Positions 17,849-27,957 of a DNA stretch of 57,112 nucleotides are shown one piece after another. Each line of letters opens with the position of its first letter. Within the stretch, counting starts at the first letter, position 1. Below the pieces are notes generated by a model. The model did not search any database, was not told where the DNA came from, and worked only from the letters and a program-made list of their open reading frames with translations. The stretch is from Rickettsiales bacterium (lineage in GTDB: Bacteria; Pseudomonadota; Alphaproteobacteria; Rickettsiales; UBA6187): positions 1-57,112 of the forward strand of contig JAOIVE010000006.1 in assembly GCA_028223895.1 (NCBI GenBank), read 5' to 3'. The position numbers and the translations under genes were made by a program.

Positions 17849-20800
17849 ATGCCTAAAAGAACAGACATAAAATCAATATTAGTAATCGGCGCAGGCCCAA
17901 TTGTTATCGGTCAGGCTTGTGAATTTGACTATTCAGGTACTCAGGCCTGTAAAGTATTAAAAGAAGAAGGCTACAGGGTTATATTGGTTAACTCCAACCC
18001 TGCTACGATAATGACTGACCCGGATCTGGCAGATGCGACATATATCGAGCCTATTACTGTTGATATGGTTACAAAAATTATTGAAAAAGAACGCCCCGAT
18101 GCCGTACTGCCTACTGTTGGTGGACAAACCGGGCTTAATTGCGCTATAGATTTATTCCATGCCGGAGTTCTGGATAAATATAATGTTGAGCTAATAGGTG
18201 CTAAACCTGATGTAATTGATAAGGCTGAGAATCGCCGTCGCTTTAACGAGGCTATGGCAAATATTGGCCTTGAATGCCCGAAAAATGTTGTTGTAAGAAA
18301 CATGGAAGATGCCCACAAGGCTATTGAATATATTGGTCTTCCGGCAATTATCCGCCCATCATTTACTCTTGGTGGATCAGGTGGCGGAGTTGCATATAAC
18401 AAAGAAGAATTTGAATTAATTGTTGCAAGCGGTCTTGAGGCTTCACCAACCAATGAAGTTCAGATTGATGAATCCATAATTGGCTGGAAAGAATATGAAA
18501 TGGAAGTTGTCCGCGATAGTAGCGACAACTGCATAATCGTATGCTCAATTGAAAATATTGATCCTATGGGCGTTCATACTGGCGATAGTATAACAGTTGC
18601 CCCTGCCCTTACATTAACTGATAAAGAATATCAGATAATGCGCGATGCTTCTATTGCGGTTTTACGCGAGATTGGAGTTGACACGGGCGGTTCAAATGTT
18701 CAGTTTGCGGTTAATCCCAAAGATGGTCGTCTTGTTGTAATTGAGATGAATCCGCGCGTTTCACGCTCATCAGCTCTTGCATCTAAAGCAACTGGTTTTC
18801 CTATTGCTAAAATCGCCGCAAAACTTGCAGTTGGCTATAGGCTTGATGAAATATTAAATGACTGTACACAGACAACTCCAGCCTCATTTGAGCCAACAAT
18901 TGACTATGTTGTTACAAAAATTCCTCGCTTTAATTTTGAAAAATTTGATGGCTCTGAACCATTATTATCAAGTGCGATGAAAGCAGTTGGAGAAGTTATG
19001 GCTATCGGTCGTAATTTTAAGGAGTCTTTACAAAAAGCTTTACGCTCTATGGAGACAGGACTTTGCGGTCTTAATGAAATACATGCAGATGCCGATAATG
19101 ACAGTTTGAGATCTGAACTTTCAAGAGCCACTCCTGACAGACTATTGGTTATTGCACAAGCAATCCGCAAAGGCATTTCTTTAGAGGATATACATGATAT
19201 CACAAAATATGACCCATGGTATCTTGAGCAGTTAAAGCAAATAATTGCCCAGGAAGAATATGTAAAAAATAATGGCATGCCAGACAATGCTTTTGACTTG
19301 TTGCAGCTGAAAAAATCAGGATTTTCAGACAAGAGACTATCTCAATTATCCGGAATAAGTGAAAGTACAATTTTCAAATTACGCCACAAGCTCGGTGTAA
19401 GGCCAGTATATAAGAGAGTTGATACCTGCGCTGCCGAATTTGAATCAGTTACTCCTTATATGTATAGCTGTTATGAAGGAAATGCAATCACACCAGCGGA
19501 AAATGAGTCTGATCCAACTGATGCAAAAAAAGTAATTATTATTGGTGGCGGCCCAAATCGTATTGGTCAGGGAATTGAATTTGACTATTGCTGCGTACAT
19601 GCTGCATATGCTCTAAAAGAAGCAGGTTATGAAACAATAATGTTAAATTGTAATCCTGAAACGGTTTCTACTGACTACGACACTTCTGATCGTTTATATT
19701 TTGAACCTGTAACATGTGAAGATGTATTAGAAGTTGCAAAATTGGAGCAATCAAAAGGTACATTACATGGCGCTATAGTTCATTATGGAGGACAAACTCC
19801 GTTAAAACTTTCTCATGATCTTGAAAAAGCCGGCATTAACATAATAGGAACTTCTCCTGACTCTATTGATCTGGCAGAAGACAGAGACAGATTTAAAGCT
19901 CTGGTTACAAAATTAAAATTAAAGCAACCAGAAAATGACATTGCAAATAATGAAAAAGAGCTACTCCTTGGGGCAGAAAGAATAGGCTATCCGCTTGTTG
20001 TGCGCCCATCTTATGTACTTGGCGGTCGCAATATGGCAATTGTTAATGATACAGAATCTTTAAAAAGTTATATTTTAAAATCATCAGCTTCATTTGAAGA
20101 TGGACCAATTTTGCTGGATAGATTCCTACAGGATGCAATTGAAGCCGATGTTGACGTTATATGCGACCAAAAAGATGTCTATATAGCAGGTATTATGGAA
20201 CATATTGAAGAGGCCGGAATCCATTCAGGAGACTCAGCCTGCACTATTCCTCCATATTCTTTAAAAAAATCTGTTTTAGATGAGCTAAAAAGGCAAAGCC
20301 GTGAGCTTGCACTGGCATTAAATGTCAGAGGCTTAATGAATGTTCAGTTTGCAGTTAAAGACGATGAAATATATATTATTGAAGTTAATCCACGTGCCAG
20401 CCGTACAGTTCCATTTGTGGCAAAAGCTACTAACATTCCGGTCGCTAAAATTGCCGCGCGTATTATGGCTGGTGAAAATTTATCAGATTTTGCTCTAAAA
20501 GAGAAAAAGCTAAAACATATAGCCGTAAAAGAAGCAGTATTACCATTTTCTCGCTTTCCTGGGGTTGATACGGTATTAGGGCCAGAAATGAAATCAACCG
20601 GAGAATCTATGGGTCTTGACTCTGGATTTGGCCGCGCATTTGCAAAATCTCAGATTGCAGCTGGCAATAACATACCCCTTTGCGGACGCGTATTTATATC
20701 TGTAAAAGATTCAGATAAGCGCCATATCAAACCTATTGCACAAGATTTGCATGATTTAGGTTTTGATATTGTTGCAACTAAAGGAACTGCCAAATATCTT

Positions 20801-21079
20801 GAAGGAAAATCTATCCCTGTAACAATTATTAATAAAGTACGCGAAGGAAGACCGCATATTGTTGACTCAATAAAAAATGGTGAAATTGACCTTGTTATAA
20901 ATACCACCGAAGGCAGCGCCGCGCTAAATGATAGTATGAGCATCCGCCAAAACACGCTTATGAATAAGGTATCATATAGCACAACAATTTCTGGTTCAAA
21001 GGCTATGGTTAAGGCAATTTCTCGCTTGAAAGATAATTCTGGGCTTGAAGTTTTCTCATTACAGTCTTATTTTGAATAG
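17849..21079 (+). CDS. carB: carbamoyl-phosphate synthase, large subunit
   Basis: Uses two ATP, bicarbonate and ammonia from CarA to make carbamoyl phosphate. 1076 residues with two homologous ATP-grasp halves: first half starts with [20 protein letters not shown] and has [16 protein letters not shown] near residue 301; the second starts near 550 with [18 protein letters not shown] and has [18 protein letters not shown]-terminal MGS-like allosteric domain covers about 935-1070. The start codon follows the right repeat of the inserted element directly, and only a weak GGA is upstream, so its native translation signals may have been replaced. Confidence 0.97.
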   Translation: MPKRTDIKSILVIGAGPIVIGQACEFDYSGTQACKVLKEEGYRVILVNSNPATIMTDPDLADATYIEPITVDMVTKIIEKERPDAVLPTVGGQTGLNCAIDLFHAGVLDKYNVELIGAKPDVIDKAENRRRFNEAMANIGLECPKNVVVRNMEDAHKAIEYIGLPAIIRPSFTLGGSGGGVAYNKEEFELIVASGLEASPTNEVQIDESIIGWKEYEMEVVRDSSDNCIIVCSIENIDPMGVHTGDSITVAPALTLTDKEYQIMRDASIAVLREIGVDTGGSNVQFAVNPKDGRLVVIEMNPRVSRSSALASKATGFPIAKIAAKLAVGYRLDEILNDCTQTTPASFEPTIDYVVTKIPRFNFEKFDGSEPLLSSAMKAVGEVMAIGRNFKESLQKALRSMETGLCGLNEIHADADNDSLRSELSRATPDRLLVIAQAIRKGISLEDIHDITKYDPWYLEQLKQIIAQEEYVKNNGMPDNAFDLLQLKKSGFSDKRLSQLSGISESTIFKLRHKLGVRPVYKRVDTCAAEFESVTPYMYSCYEGNAITPAENESDPTDAKKVIIIGGGPNRIGQGIEFDYCCVHAAYALKEAGYETIMLNCNPETVSTDYDTSDRLYFEPVTCEDVLEVAKLEQSKGTLHGAIVHYGGQTPLKLSHDLEKAGINIIGTSPDSIDLAEDRDRFKALVTKLKLKQPENDIANNEKELLLGAERIGYPLVVRPSYVLGGRNMAIVNDTESLKSYILKSSASFEDGPILLDRFLQDAIEADVDVICDQKDVYIAGIMEHIEEAGIHSGDSACTIPPYSLKKSVLDELKRQSRELALALNVRGLMNVQFAVKDDEIYIIEVNPRASRTVPFVAKATNIPVAKIAARIMAGENLSDFALKEKKLKHIAVKEAVLPFSRFPGVDTVLGPEMKSTGESMGLDSGFGRAFAKSQIAAGNNIPLCGRVFISVKDSDKRHIKPIAQDLHDLGFDIVATKGTAKYLEGKSIPVTIINKVREGRPHIVDSIKNGEIDLVINTTEGSAALNDSMSIRQNTLMNKVSYSTTISGSKAMVKAISRLKDNSGLEVFSLQSYFE

Positions 21080-21190
21080 GATATGTTTCATTTGCTGTAA
21101 TTCATTAGCAGATTCGAAAAAAATTTAGTATATTCAGGTTCGTCAAAATTTAAGACGGACGATAATTTTTATATAAAAAGGAGAGGAAAC

Positions 21191-21667
21191 ATGTCAGAAA
21201 AGTTTCCCATTACTGTTAAAGGCTTTGAAGAATTAGAGGCAGAGCTAAAAGATCGCAAGACATCCTTACGTAGTCAGATTTCAAAAGAGATAGCCGCAGC
21301 TCGTGAACATGGCGATCTTAAGGAAAACGCAGAATATCATGCTGCTCGTGAGAAACAAAGTTTCAATGAAGGTCGTATTATGGAGCTTGAAGATAAGCAG
21401 GCTCGCGCAGAAGTAATAGATATAAGCAAGCTTAGTGGTGATACGATTAAGTTTGGCGCTCATGTTACTTTATATGATGAGGAAACAGAACAGGAAGTTG
21501 TTTATCAAATTATCGGTGAATATGAAGCTGACGTGGAAAAAGGAAGAATATCCATCAAGTCTCCTATTGCACGCGCATTAATTGGCAAAACAGTTGATGA
21601 CTCGGTTGAAGTAAAGACTCCTCGCGGATCTAAATCATACGAAGTTGTTGCAGTAGAGTATAAATGA
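21191..21667 (+). CDS. greA: transcription elongation factor GreA
   Basis: Rescues backtracked RNA polymerase by stimulating transcript cleavage. 158 residues: N-terminal coiled coil (1-75) with the acidic tip region ([20 protein letters not shown]) and C-terminal FKBP-like domain ([19 protein letters not shown] to [18 protein letters not shown]). A strong AAAGGAGAGG precedes the ATG. carB lies 111 bases upstream. The next gene overlaps by ATGA. Confidence 0.97.
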   Translation: MSEKFPITVKGFEELEAELKDRKTSLRSQISKEIAAAREHGDLKENAEYHAAREKQSFNEGRIMELEDKQARAEVIDISKLSGDTIKFGAHVTLYDEETEQEVVYQIIGEYEADVEKGRISIKSPIARALIGKTVDDSVEVKTPRGSKSYEVVAVEYK

Positions 21668-22155
21668 TGCGCCTGTCTATTTCTCCTGCTTCAGAAAATG
21701 ATTTTGATCTTATCTGGCCAATATTTAAGACAGTAGTAAGTACGCAAGATACTTATATATACCCTTGCGATATTTCAAAATCAGATGCTTTTGACGTGTG
21801 GATGGTTAAAGGCAATACTCCTTATATTGCCAAAATTGATGACGAAGTTGTAGGAACATACACCATACGTCCCAATAAGATTGGAAATGGCGCTCATGTT
21901 TGTAATGCGGGTTTTATGGTCAATCCTGATTTTCGTAAACAAGGCATAGGCCGTAAAATGTGCGAACATGCATTAGAAGAAGCAAAAAACTTAGGTTTCA
22001 AAGCAATGCAGTTTAATGTTGTAGTCAGCACTAATGAGATTGCATTTAAATTATGGAAATCTCTTGGCTTTAACGTTATTGGATCAGTACCAAAAGCTTT
22101 TAACCACGGTCAGAAAGGTCTGGTTGATATATATATAATGCATAGATTTTTATAA
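21664..22155 (+). CDS. GNAT-family N-acetyltransferase
   Basis: 163 residues of the GCN5-related fold: the acetyl-CoA pyrophosphate-binding loop appears as [18 protein letters not shown] (about 97-114), preceded by the beta-4 strand VCNAGFMV and followed by [23 protein letters not shown], the typical C-terminal half. Substrate is unknown. It overlaps greA by ATGA and is therefore translationally coupled to it; it converges on the dehydrogenase gene. Confidence 0.88.
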   Translation: MMRLSISPASENDFDLIWPIFKTVVSTQDTYIYPCDISKSDAFDVWMVKGNTPYIAKIDDEVVGTYTIRPNKIGNGAHVCNAGFMVNPDFRKQGIGRKMCEHALEEAKNLGFKAMQFNVVVSTNEIAFKLWKSLGFNVIGSVPKAFNHGQKGLVDIYIMHRFL

Positions 22156-22168
22156 AATTTGAAGCAGG

Positions 22169-22951
22169 CTATTGCGCTGTCCATCCACCATCAATAGAAA
22201 GTGAAGATCCGGTAATAGAACTTGCTGAATCTGAACATAAATAAACCACGAGATCGCCAATTTGTTCAGGCTGAACAAATTCTTTTGATGGCTGTTTTTC
22301 AGATAATAATTTTATACTTGCCTCATCTATAGAAATACCCTGATCTTGTGAAATTGCCTCTATCTGCTTTTGTACAAGAGGTGTTAGCACCCAACCAGGG
22401 CATATAGAATTACAAGTTATTCCAGATCCTGCTGTTTCTAAAGCTATCACCTTACTTAAACCAACTATTCCATGCTTTGCTACAACATAGGCACTTTTTT
22501 TAGCAGAAGCCACCAAGCCATGCGCTGATGCAATATTTATAATCCTGCCAAAAGAATTCTTTTTCATATAAGGAATAGCATTCCTTATTGTATGAAAAGC
22601 CGATGATAAATTAATTGCTATAACAGCATCCCATTTTTCCACCGGAAAATCTTCTATATAATCAACATGCTGAATTCCGGCATTATTTACTAATATATCA
22701 ACACCGCCAAACTCACTACTTGCAGAATCTACCATATCCTTAATTTCTTCAGGCTTTGTCATATCCGCATTTGAATATATAGCCTTAACAGAGTATGCCG
22801 ATTCTATATGCTTTATTTGACTATCTATTTCCTCGTCATTACCAAAACCATTTATAACAACACCGCAACCAGAAGCTGCTAAACGCTCAACTACTGCCTT
22901 ACCAATTCCACTTGTAGAGCCCGTAACAATAGCAGTCTTATTTTTAAGCAT
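22169..22951 (-). CDS. bdhA: 3-hydroxybutyrate dehydrogenase (short-chain dehydrogenase)
   Basis: NAD-dependent oxidation of 3-hydroxybutyrate to acetoacetate, used in polyhydroxybutyrate or ketone-body metabolism. 260 residues from the ATG at 22951 (an in-frame GTG precedes it). Rossmann motif TGSTSGIG, the NNAGIQHV motif characteristic of this subfamily, catalytic Ser in IINIASAHG and YxxxK in AYVVAKHG; C-terminal EKQPSKEFVQPEQIG supports substrate specificity. Start overlaps the stop of the upstream pentapeptide gene (TGATG). No PHB synthase is nearby, so the physiological partner is unknown. Confidence 0.85.
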   Translation of the reverse strand: MLKNKTAIVTGSTSGIGKAVVERLAASGCGVVINGFGNDEEIDSQIKHIESAYSVKAIYSNADMTKPEEIKDMVDSASSEFGGVDILVNNAGIQHVDYIEDFPVEKWDAVIAINLSSAFHTIRNAIPYMKKNSFGRIINIASAHGLVASAKKSAYVVAKHGIVGLSKVIALETAGSGITCNSICPGWVLTPLVQKQIEAISQDQGISIDEASIKLLSEKQPSKEFVQPEQIGDLVVYLCSDSASSITGSSLSIDGGWTAQ

Positions 22952-24765
22952 CACTCTTCTTCCTTTTTAGGCCGGGTTTTGGTCATTTTTACTATTTCTG
23001 CCAAAGATGTGTCATGAAGACCAACTACATCTTTAACTGTAGCTTTATATAAAATAGCACCTTGAAAATTTGACCTTAGAAGGTTTGCCCGCGACAAATC
23101 AGCTTTATATAAATTTGTCTCTCTTAACATCGCCCCTTCAAGATCTGCACCATCAAGATTAGTATTTACCATAGATGAACGCCAAAAATCTGCACCACTT
23201 AAATTTGAACCTTTAAAATTTGCCTGATTGAGTGTCGAGCCACGCAAATTAACTCTTACTAAACTTGATTCTTGAATATTTGCCAATTGTAATTGTGCTT
23301 TTTCCAGATTTGCCCAATCAAAATTGGTATTCTCCAAATCTGCCTGCATAAGATTCACACCCCGCATATTAGAATATCTAAAAGTAGAATTCTTAAATTT
23401 AGCACCTTTTAAATCTTTATCAGAAAAATCAAGATGATCCAAATTCATAGAAGAAAGATCTTTTCCAGCTTTAACAGCCTGCAGCAAACCTTCTACGGAA
23501 AAAAATGCTCCGCTATCCTGTAAAGCTTTTACCTTATTTTCCAAGCCAATCGTCCGCAAGAATAAAACATTGTTAGTAATAGCGCCAGTAAAGTCAACAT
23601 TTGCTAAATTAGAGGTTTGAATATTTGCTCCCCATAAATTTGCATTATTCAATTTTGACCCCACAAGGTTGGACTGGCTTATGGAAACTCTCTTTAGATT
23701 TGCATCCTTTAGGTTTGTTGAACGCAAATCTGCCCGATCCAAAGAAGCACCAACCATTGATGCACCAACTAAATTGGCCTGAATTAATTTAACTTCCTGT
23801 AATTTTGCATCATTTAAATATGCTCGCGACATATCACATCTTTGCAAAGAAGCACCGCGCATATCAGCTTTTATAAGATATATTTTTCTCATATTAGAAA
23901 AATTAAATTGCGCGCCAACAAGATTTGCTTCCTTCATTATGGCACCCCAAAAGTTAGACTTATGTGCTTTTACATAAGACATATCAGAGTTTTTAAAATT
24001 AGTTCTGGCAAATATAGAATCACTCAGATCAGCCCTTGGCAATATACTATCTGAAAGATTAGCACCTGTGAAATTTGAACCAGTAAAAACGGCTCTTGAT
24101 AAAATTGCACTTGATAAATTAACATCAACAAAGCTGGATGATTTTGCATTTACATTCTGTAAATCTACAGCTTCCATATAAGATTTATCAAATATTGCTC
24201 CTTGTAAATCAGCTCCCTGAAAGTCAGCACCATATATATTTGCATCTTTAAAACTCGATTGAGAAAGATTGCTGCCAAAGAATTTTACTTTATATAATTT
24301 TGCCTTATCAAAAACAGATTCTTTAATGGAAGCATTACTTAAAAGTGCATTTTGTAAGTTAGCTTCAGTAAAGTTAGCACCATTTATAGAAGATTCCTGC
24401 ATATCGGCATCAGTTAAATCTGCACCTGAAAAATCTGCACCATCAAGTTCTGAAGAAGAAAGATCAGCATGCAAAAAGTTAGCTCTTGAAAGATTGGCTC
24501 CCTTTAATTTTGTACCATATAAATTAGCATCTCTTAAATTTGCTCCTTTTAATAAAACTCCCGATAAGTCCATTCCACTTAAATAAAGTTCACTAAAGTC
24601 CTCTCCAAACTCTTTAACAAGATCAGCAGGATTTCCAGCCTGAGTTTGCTGGCGTACAAATTGCTGTATTTGGCTAACAGTTGGCTTTGCAAGAGTCAAA
24701 GAAGGAACCACGAGCGCAATCAGCACTGCAAATAAAGTAAATAATTTTCCCCCGAATCTTACCAT
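22951..24765 (-). CDS. exported pentapeptide-repeat protein
   Basis: 604 residues with a cleavable-looking signal peptide (about 1-26, LFTLFAVLIALVVPSLTLA). After a short helix (VSQIQQFVRQQTQAGN) come two pentapeptide-repeat blocks: about 57-400 and 450-580, separated by a helical linker (NKVKALQDSGAFFSVEGLLQ). The repeats follow A(D/N)LxX, forming a predicted beta-helix in the periplasm or outside. The opening GEDFSELYLSGMDLSGVLLKG parallels the protein at 10843-12123, identifying them as paralogs. It lies 8 bases downstream of asd and overlaps bdhA by one base, so asd, this gene and bdhA look like one operon. Function unknown. Confidence 0.85.
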   Translation of the reverse strand: MVRFGGKLFTLFAVLIALVVPSLTLAKPTVSQIQQFVRQQTQAGNPADLVKEFGEDFSELYLSGMDLSGVLLKGANLRDANLYGTKLKGANLSRANFLHADLSSSELDGADFSGADLTDADMQESSINGANFTEANLQNALLSNASIKESVFDKAKLYKVKFFGSNLSQSSFKDANIYGADFQGADLQGAIFDKSYMEAVDLQNVNAKSSSFVDVNLSSAILSRAVFTGSNFTGANLSDSILPRADLSDSIFARTNFKNSDMSYVKAHKSNFWGAIMKEANLVGAQFNFSNMRKIYLIKADMRGASLQRCDMSRAYLNDAKLQEVKLIQANLVGASMVGASLDRADLRSTNLKDANLKRVSISQSNLVGSKLNNANLWGANIQTSNLANVDFTGAITNNVLFLRTIGLENKVKALQDSGAFFSVEGLLQAVKAGKDLSSMNLDHLDFSDKDLKGAKFKNSTFRYSNMRGVNLMQADLENTNFDWANLEKAQLQLANIQESSLVRVNLRGSTLNQANFKGSNLSGADFWRSSMVNTNLDGADLEGAMLRETNLYKADLSRANLLRSNFQGAILYKATVKDVVGLHDTSLAEIVKMTKTRPKKEEE

Positions 24766-24773
24766 ATTATGCT

Positions 24774-25787
24774 TTAAAGATAGTTTTCTACCAATTCTTC
24801 AGCTATCTGGACTGTGTTAAGAGCAGCCCCTTTCCTTAAATTATCAGAAACAACCCACATATTAAGACCAAATTCAACCGTTGGATCTTTACGTATTCTA
24901 GAGACAAATACATCATCTTCCCTAGCACATTCAACAGGCGTTATATAGTCACCACTTGCAGGATTATCTATAACAGAAACACCCGGCGCATCTCTTAAAA
25001 TGTCCCTTGCTTCTTCTACAGATATTTCACTCTCAAATTCTATATTAACCGATTCTGCGTGACCAGTAAAGACCGGAACTCGTACACATGTTGCAGATAC
25101 CTCAATAGAAGGGTCTAAAATCTTCTTAGTTTCATTAACCATCTTAGTTTCTTCTTTAGTAGAACCATCATCAAGAAATACATCTATCTGCGGTATTACA
25201 TTAAAAGAAATCTGTCTTGTAAAATTTTGCGGAGGTATTTTTTTATTCTCAAAAATAGCTTTTGTCTGATTAAATAATTCATCCATCGCACTTTTTCCGC
25301 CACCAGAAACAGACTGATATGTAGAAACAACTATCCTTTTGATTTTCGCAACATCATGCAATGGCTTTAAAGCAACCAGCATTTGTATAGTAGAACAGTT
25401 AGGATTAGCTATAATATTACGCTTTGTATAGCCTGCTATCGCCTCAGGATTAACCTCAGGAACTATAAGAGGAACGTCATCATCCATCCTGAAATGTGAA
25501 GTATTATCTATAACTATGCAACCAGCTTTTGCCGCAATCGGAGCATATTTTGCCGAAATAGCACCACCAGGAGAAAACAAAGCTATGTCAGTATCAGAAA
25601 AGTCATAATTATCTAAAACTTGCGTTTTTAATATATCCTCATCGCCAAAACTAACTTCTTTTCCTTTTGAGCGCTCAGATGCAAGAGCAACCACTTCTCT
25701 TACAGGAAAATTTCTCTCTGCCAATATAGACAACATTTCTCTTCCAACATTACCTGTGGCACCAACAACTGCTATTTTATAAGTCAT
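24774..25787 (-). CDS. asd: aspartate-semialdehyde dehydrogenase
   Basis: NADPH-dependent reduction of aspartyl phosphate, the branch point to lysine/diaminopimelate, threonine and methionine. 337 residues: NADP-binding VVGATGNVGREM (7-18), catalytic Cys in ANPNCSTIQM (about 128-137), and the substrate region STYQSVSGGGKSAMDEL and VRVPVFTGHAESVNIEF. Usual length. Probably the first gene of a unit with the pentapeptide protein and bdhA, an association I cannot explain metabolically. Confidence 0.96.
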   Translation of the reverse strand: MTYKIAVVGATGNVGREMLSILAERNFPVREVVALASERSKGKEVSFGDEDILKTQVLDNYDFSDTDIALFSPGGAISAKYAPIAAKAGCIVIDNTSHFRMDDDVPLIVPEVNPEAIAGYTKRNIIANPNCSTIQMLVALKPLHDVAKIKRIVVSTYQSVSGGGKSAMDELFNQTKAIFENKKIPPQNFTRQISFNVIPQIDVFLDDGSTKEETKMVNETKKILDPSIEVSATCVRVPVFTGHAESVNIEFESEISVEEARDILRDAPGVSVIDNPASGDYITPVECAREDDVFVSRIRKDPTVEFGLNMWVVSDNLRKGAALNTVQIAEELVENYL

Positions 25788-25891
25788 AATTCTTTACTTA
25801 AATAATTTACAAAAATAATATGGACAAACTACATACGCATATTTAACTCTCATTGCAAGGTTATAGTACGATTTTATAGCCAAATTAACTA

Positions 25892-27343
25892 TTAATCTTT
25901 CCAGAAATAAGGTGAAAATAGCACCAAGACTGTAAATACTTCCAATCTTCCAACAAGCATTGCAAAAGACAACACCCATTTTGATATGTCAGAAATTGTA
26001 GTATATGTCCCTGACGGTCCCAATAAAGGCCCAAGAGCAGGGCCAAGATTTGCAAGACATGAGGCAGCAGCACTCATGCTTGATATATAATCTAATCCCT
26101 GTAAAGACAATATCATTGCAAGAACAAGAAAACAAAACGCAAATAATATAAAGAAGCTCATAACCGAACTTGTGATATTATCAGATACCGGCTTATCATT
26201 AAAACGCGGCCTTATAACTGAATGCGGCCTTATAAGCTGATAAATCTGCGTGCGAGCTGTTTGATATAAAATCTGATAGCGAAATACTTTTATACCACCT
26301 GTTGTTGATCCGGTACATCCTCCAACTACCGATAGCAGGAATATTACAGTTACTGCAAATCCACCCCAAACAGAATAATCATCCGAAGCAAATCCTGTAG
26401 TTGTTATAACAGAAATAACGTTAAATGCCGCATATCTAAAAGCGGATTCTATATCAAGATTATTGGCAAGATATAACCACATCATTATTGCAAATATGCT
26501 CGATACCACTATACCCAAAAACCACCTAACTTGCGAATCATCTAATATAGATTTAGATTTATGCCCATGAATTATCTGAATATAAAGGACGTAAGGAATT
26601 GCACTTGCAAGCATAAACACAGATATTATGCCCTCAATTAAAGGACTGTTATAATGAGCAATAGAGGCATCATGCGTAGAAAAACCGGAAGTTGCAACAG
26701 TAGTCATAGCATGGTTTATCGCATTAAACGGTGTAACACCCGCAAACCAAAGAAAAGTGCTGCATAAAAAAGTAAATAATAAGTAAACTGAACCAATTGC
26801 AACTGATATATGCGCCGCTCTTGGTAGAATTTTATCTGACTTATCTGAAGATTCAGTACGGAATAATTGCATTCCACCAATTTTCAGCATCGGCAATACC
26901 GCCATGGCCATCACAATAATACCAATACCTCCAAGCCATGCTAAAAGTGAACGCCATAATAAAACTCCCGGAGGCATATTATCAAGACCAATAAGGACAG
27001 TAGCTCCGGTTGTTGTAAGCCCGGACATTGATTCAAAAAAAGCATCTGTATAACTAATATTCAAGTCAGAAAAGAAAAATGGCAAGGCCGAAAACGCAGA
27101 CAAAGTTACCCAACAAGTACCCGTCAACAAAAATGCCTGACGCAAATTTATAGTTTTTGAGTCTTCCTTATTGGTTAGAAAAAGGCTTATTCCAATAAAC
27201 GCAGTTAAAAACGAAGATATCAGAAAGCTCATCCAGTCAGGGTTATCCATATAAAGATCAACAGCTGCGGGAATCAGCATTGCAACTGACAATATAGATA
27301 ACAAAGTTCCGTTTACTAAGAATATAGGCCTGAGATTGAGCAT
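25892..27343 (-). CDS. trkH: Trk-type potassium uptake transporter membrane subunit
   Basis: Inner-membrane K+ channel subunit with about ten membrane segments in four M1-P-M2 repeats. 483 residues. The four selectivity-filter regions can be followed: SGLTTTGATVL, TTVATSGFSTHD, SVITTTGFASDD and GGCTGSTTGGIKVFRYQ. The regulatory partner TrkA is not in the window. Divergent from the response regulator across a 175-base gap (27344-27518). Confidence 0.94.
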   Translation of the reverse strand: MLNLRPIFLVNGTLLSILSVAMLIPAAVDLYMDNPDWMSFLISSFLTAFIGISLFLTNKEDSKTINLRQAFLLTGTCWVTLSAFSALPFFFSDLNISYTDAFFESMSGLTTTGATVLIGLDNMPPGVLLWRSLLAWLGGIGIIVMAMAVLPMLKIGGMQLFRTESSDKSDKILPRAAHISVAIGSVYLLFTFLCSTFLWFAGVTPFNAINHAMTTVATSGFSTHDASIAHYNSPLIEGIISVFMLASAIPYVLYIQIIHGHKSKSILDDSQVRWFLGIVVSSIFAIMMWLYLANNLDIESAFRYAAFNVISVITTTGFASDDYSVWGGFAVTVIFLLSVVGGCTGSTTGGIKVFRYQILYQTARTQIYQLIRPHSVIRPRFNDKPVSDNITSSVMSFFILFAFCFLVLAMILSLQGLDYISSMSAAASCLANLGPALGPLLGPSGTYTTISDISKWVLSFAMLVGRLEVFTVLVLFSPYFWKD

Positions 27344-27518
27344 GTATTTTCAAATATATTTTCAGTTAACAGAGGTTGTATACAATAAAAACCTCTAACA
27401 AACCAGCATTCATTATAATTTATTAATAGTAACTCTATGTTATACTATTTCTAATGTTGTTTTTTGCAAAAAAATGGCATAAGTTTTTATATTCCTTATA
27501 TTTTTTAGGGGGGATATG

Positions 27519-27947
27519 ATGGAAATCAGAAAAAGTGACGGAACTAAATTCACCGCCCTGATCGCAGAAGATAAAGAAATAAATCAGCTAATGGCAAAAT
27601 ATGTTTTTGAACAACTGGGCTGTATAGCAGATTTTGTAAAAGATGGTGCCCAGTGCCTGCAACATCTTAAATCAAAAAAATATGATGTAATATTTATGGA
27701 TTGCAAGATGCCGGTCATGGATGGTTATGAGGCTACAAAACTTATAAGAGAATATGAAAGAGAAAATCATGAACTCCCAAAAACTCCAATAATTGCCATA
27801 ACCGGACAATCTTTCCAGAATGATCGCGAAAAATGCATAAGCGCAGGAATGGATGACTACATAACAAAACCAATTCGTATAGAAAGAGTCTCCGAAGCCA
27901 TCCTTAAATGGTGCGATGATTATGAAGCCCTCAAACTTATGTGGTAA
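27519..27947 (+). CDS. single-domain response regulator (CheY-like receiver)
   Basis: 142 residues, receiver domain only. Counting from the preceding in-frame ATG (27516): acidic pocket E18-D19, phospho-acceptor D62 in IFMDCKMPVMDGYEA, T96 and K118 in ITKPI. No output domain, so it acts by phosphotransfer or protein contact. A GGGGGG Shine-Dalgarno ends 5 bases before the second ATG, which I take as start. The sequence is close to receiver domains of hybrid kinases (EDKEINQLMAKYVFEQLG). No kinase adjoins it; the minimal histidine kinase at 51521-52183 is the only candidate partner in the window. Confidence 0.92.
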   Translation: MEIRKSDGTKFTALIAEDKEINQLMAKYVFEQLGCIADFVKDGAQCLQHLKSKKYDVIFMDCKMPVMDGYEATKLIREYERENHELPKTPIIAITGQSFQNDREKCISAGMDDYITKPIRIERVSEAILKWCDDYEALKLMW

Positions 27948-27957
27948 GATAGCAGAC

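Noticed and set aside
21080-21190. Terminator after carB or promoter for greA
   Set aside because: Short inverted pairs (CGTC/GACG) and AT-rich stretches exist but no stem with T-run and no convincing -35/-10 pair.
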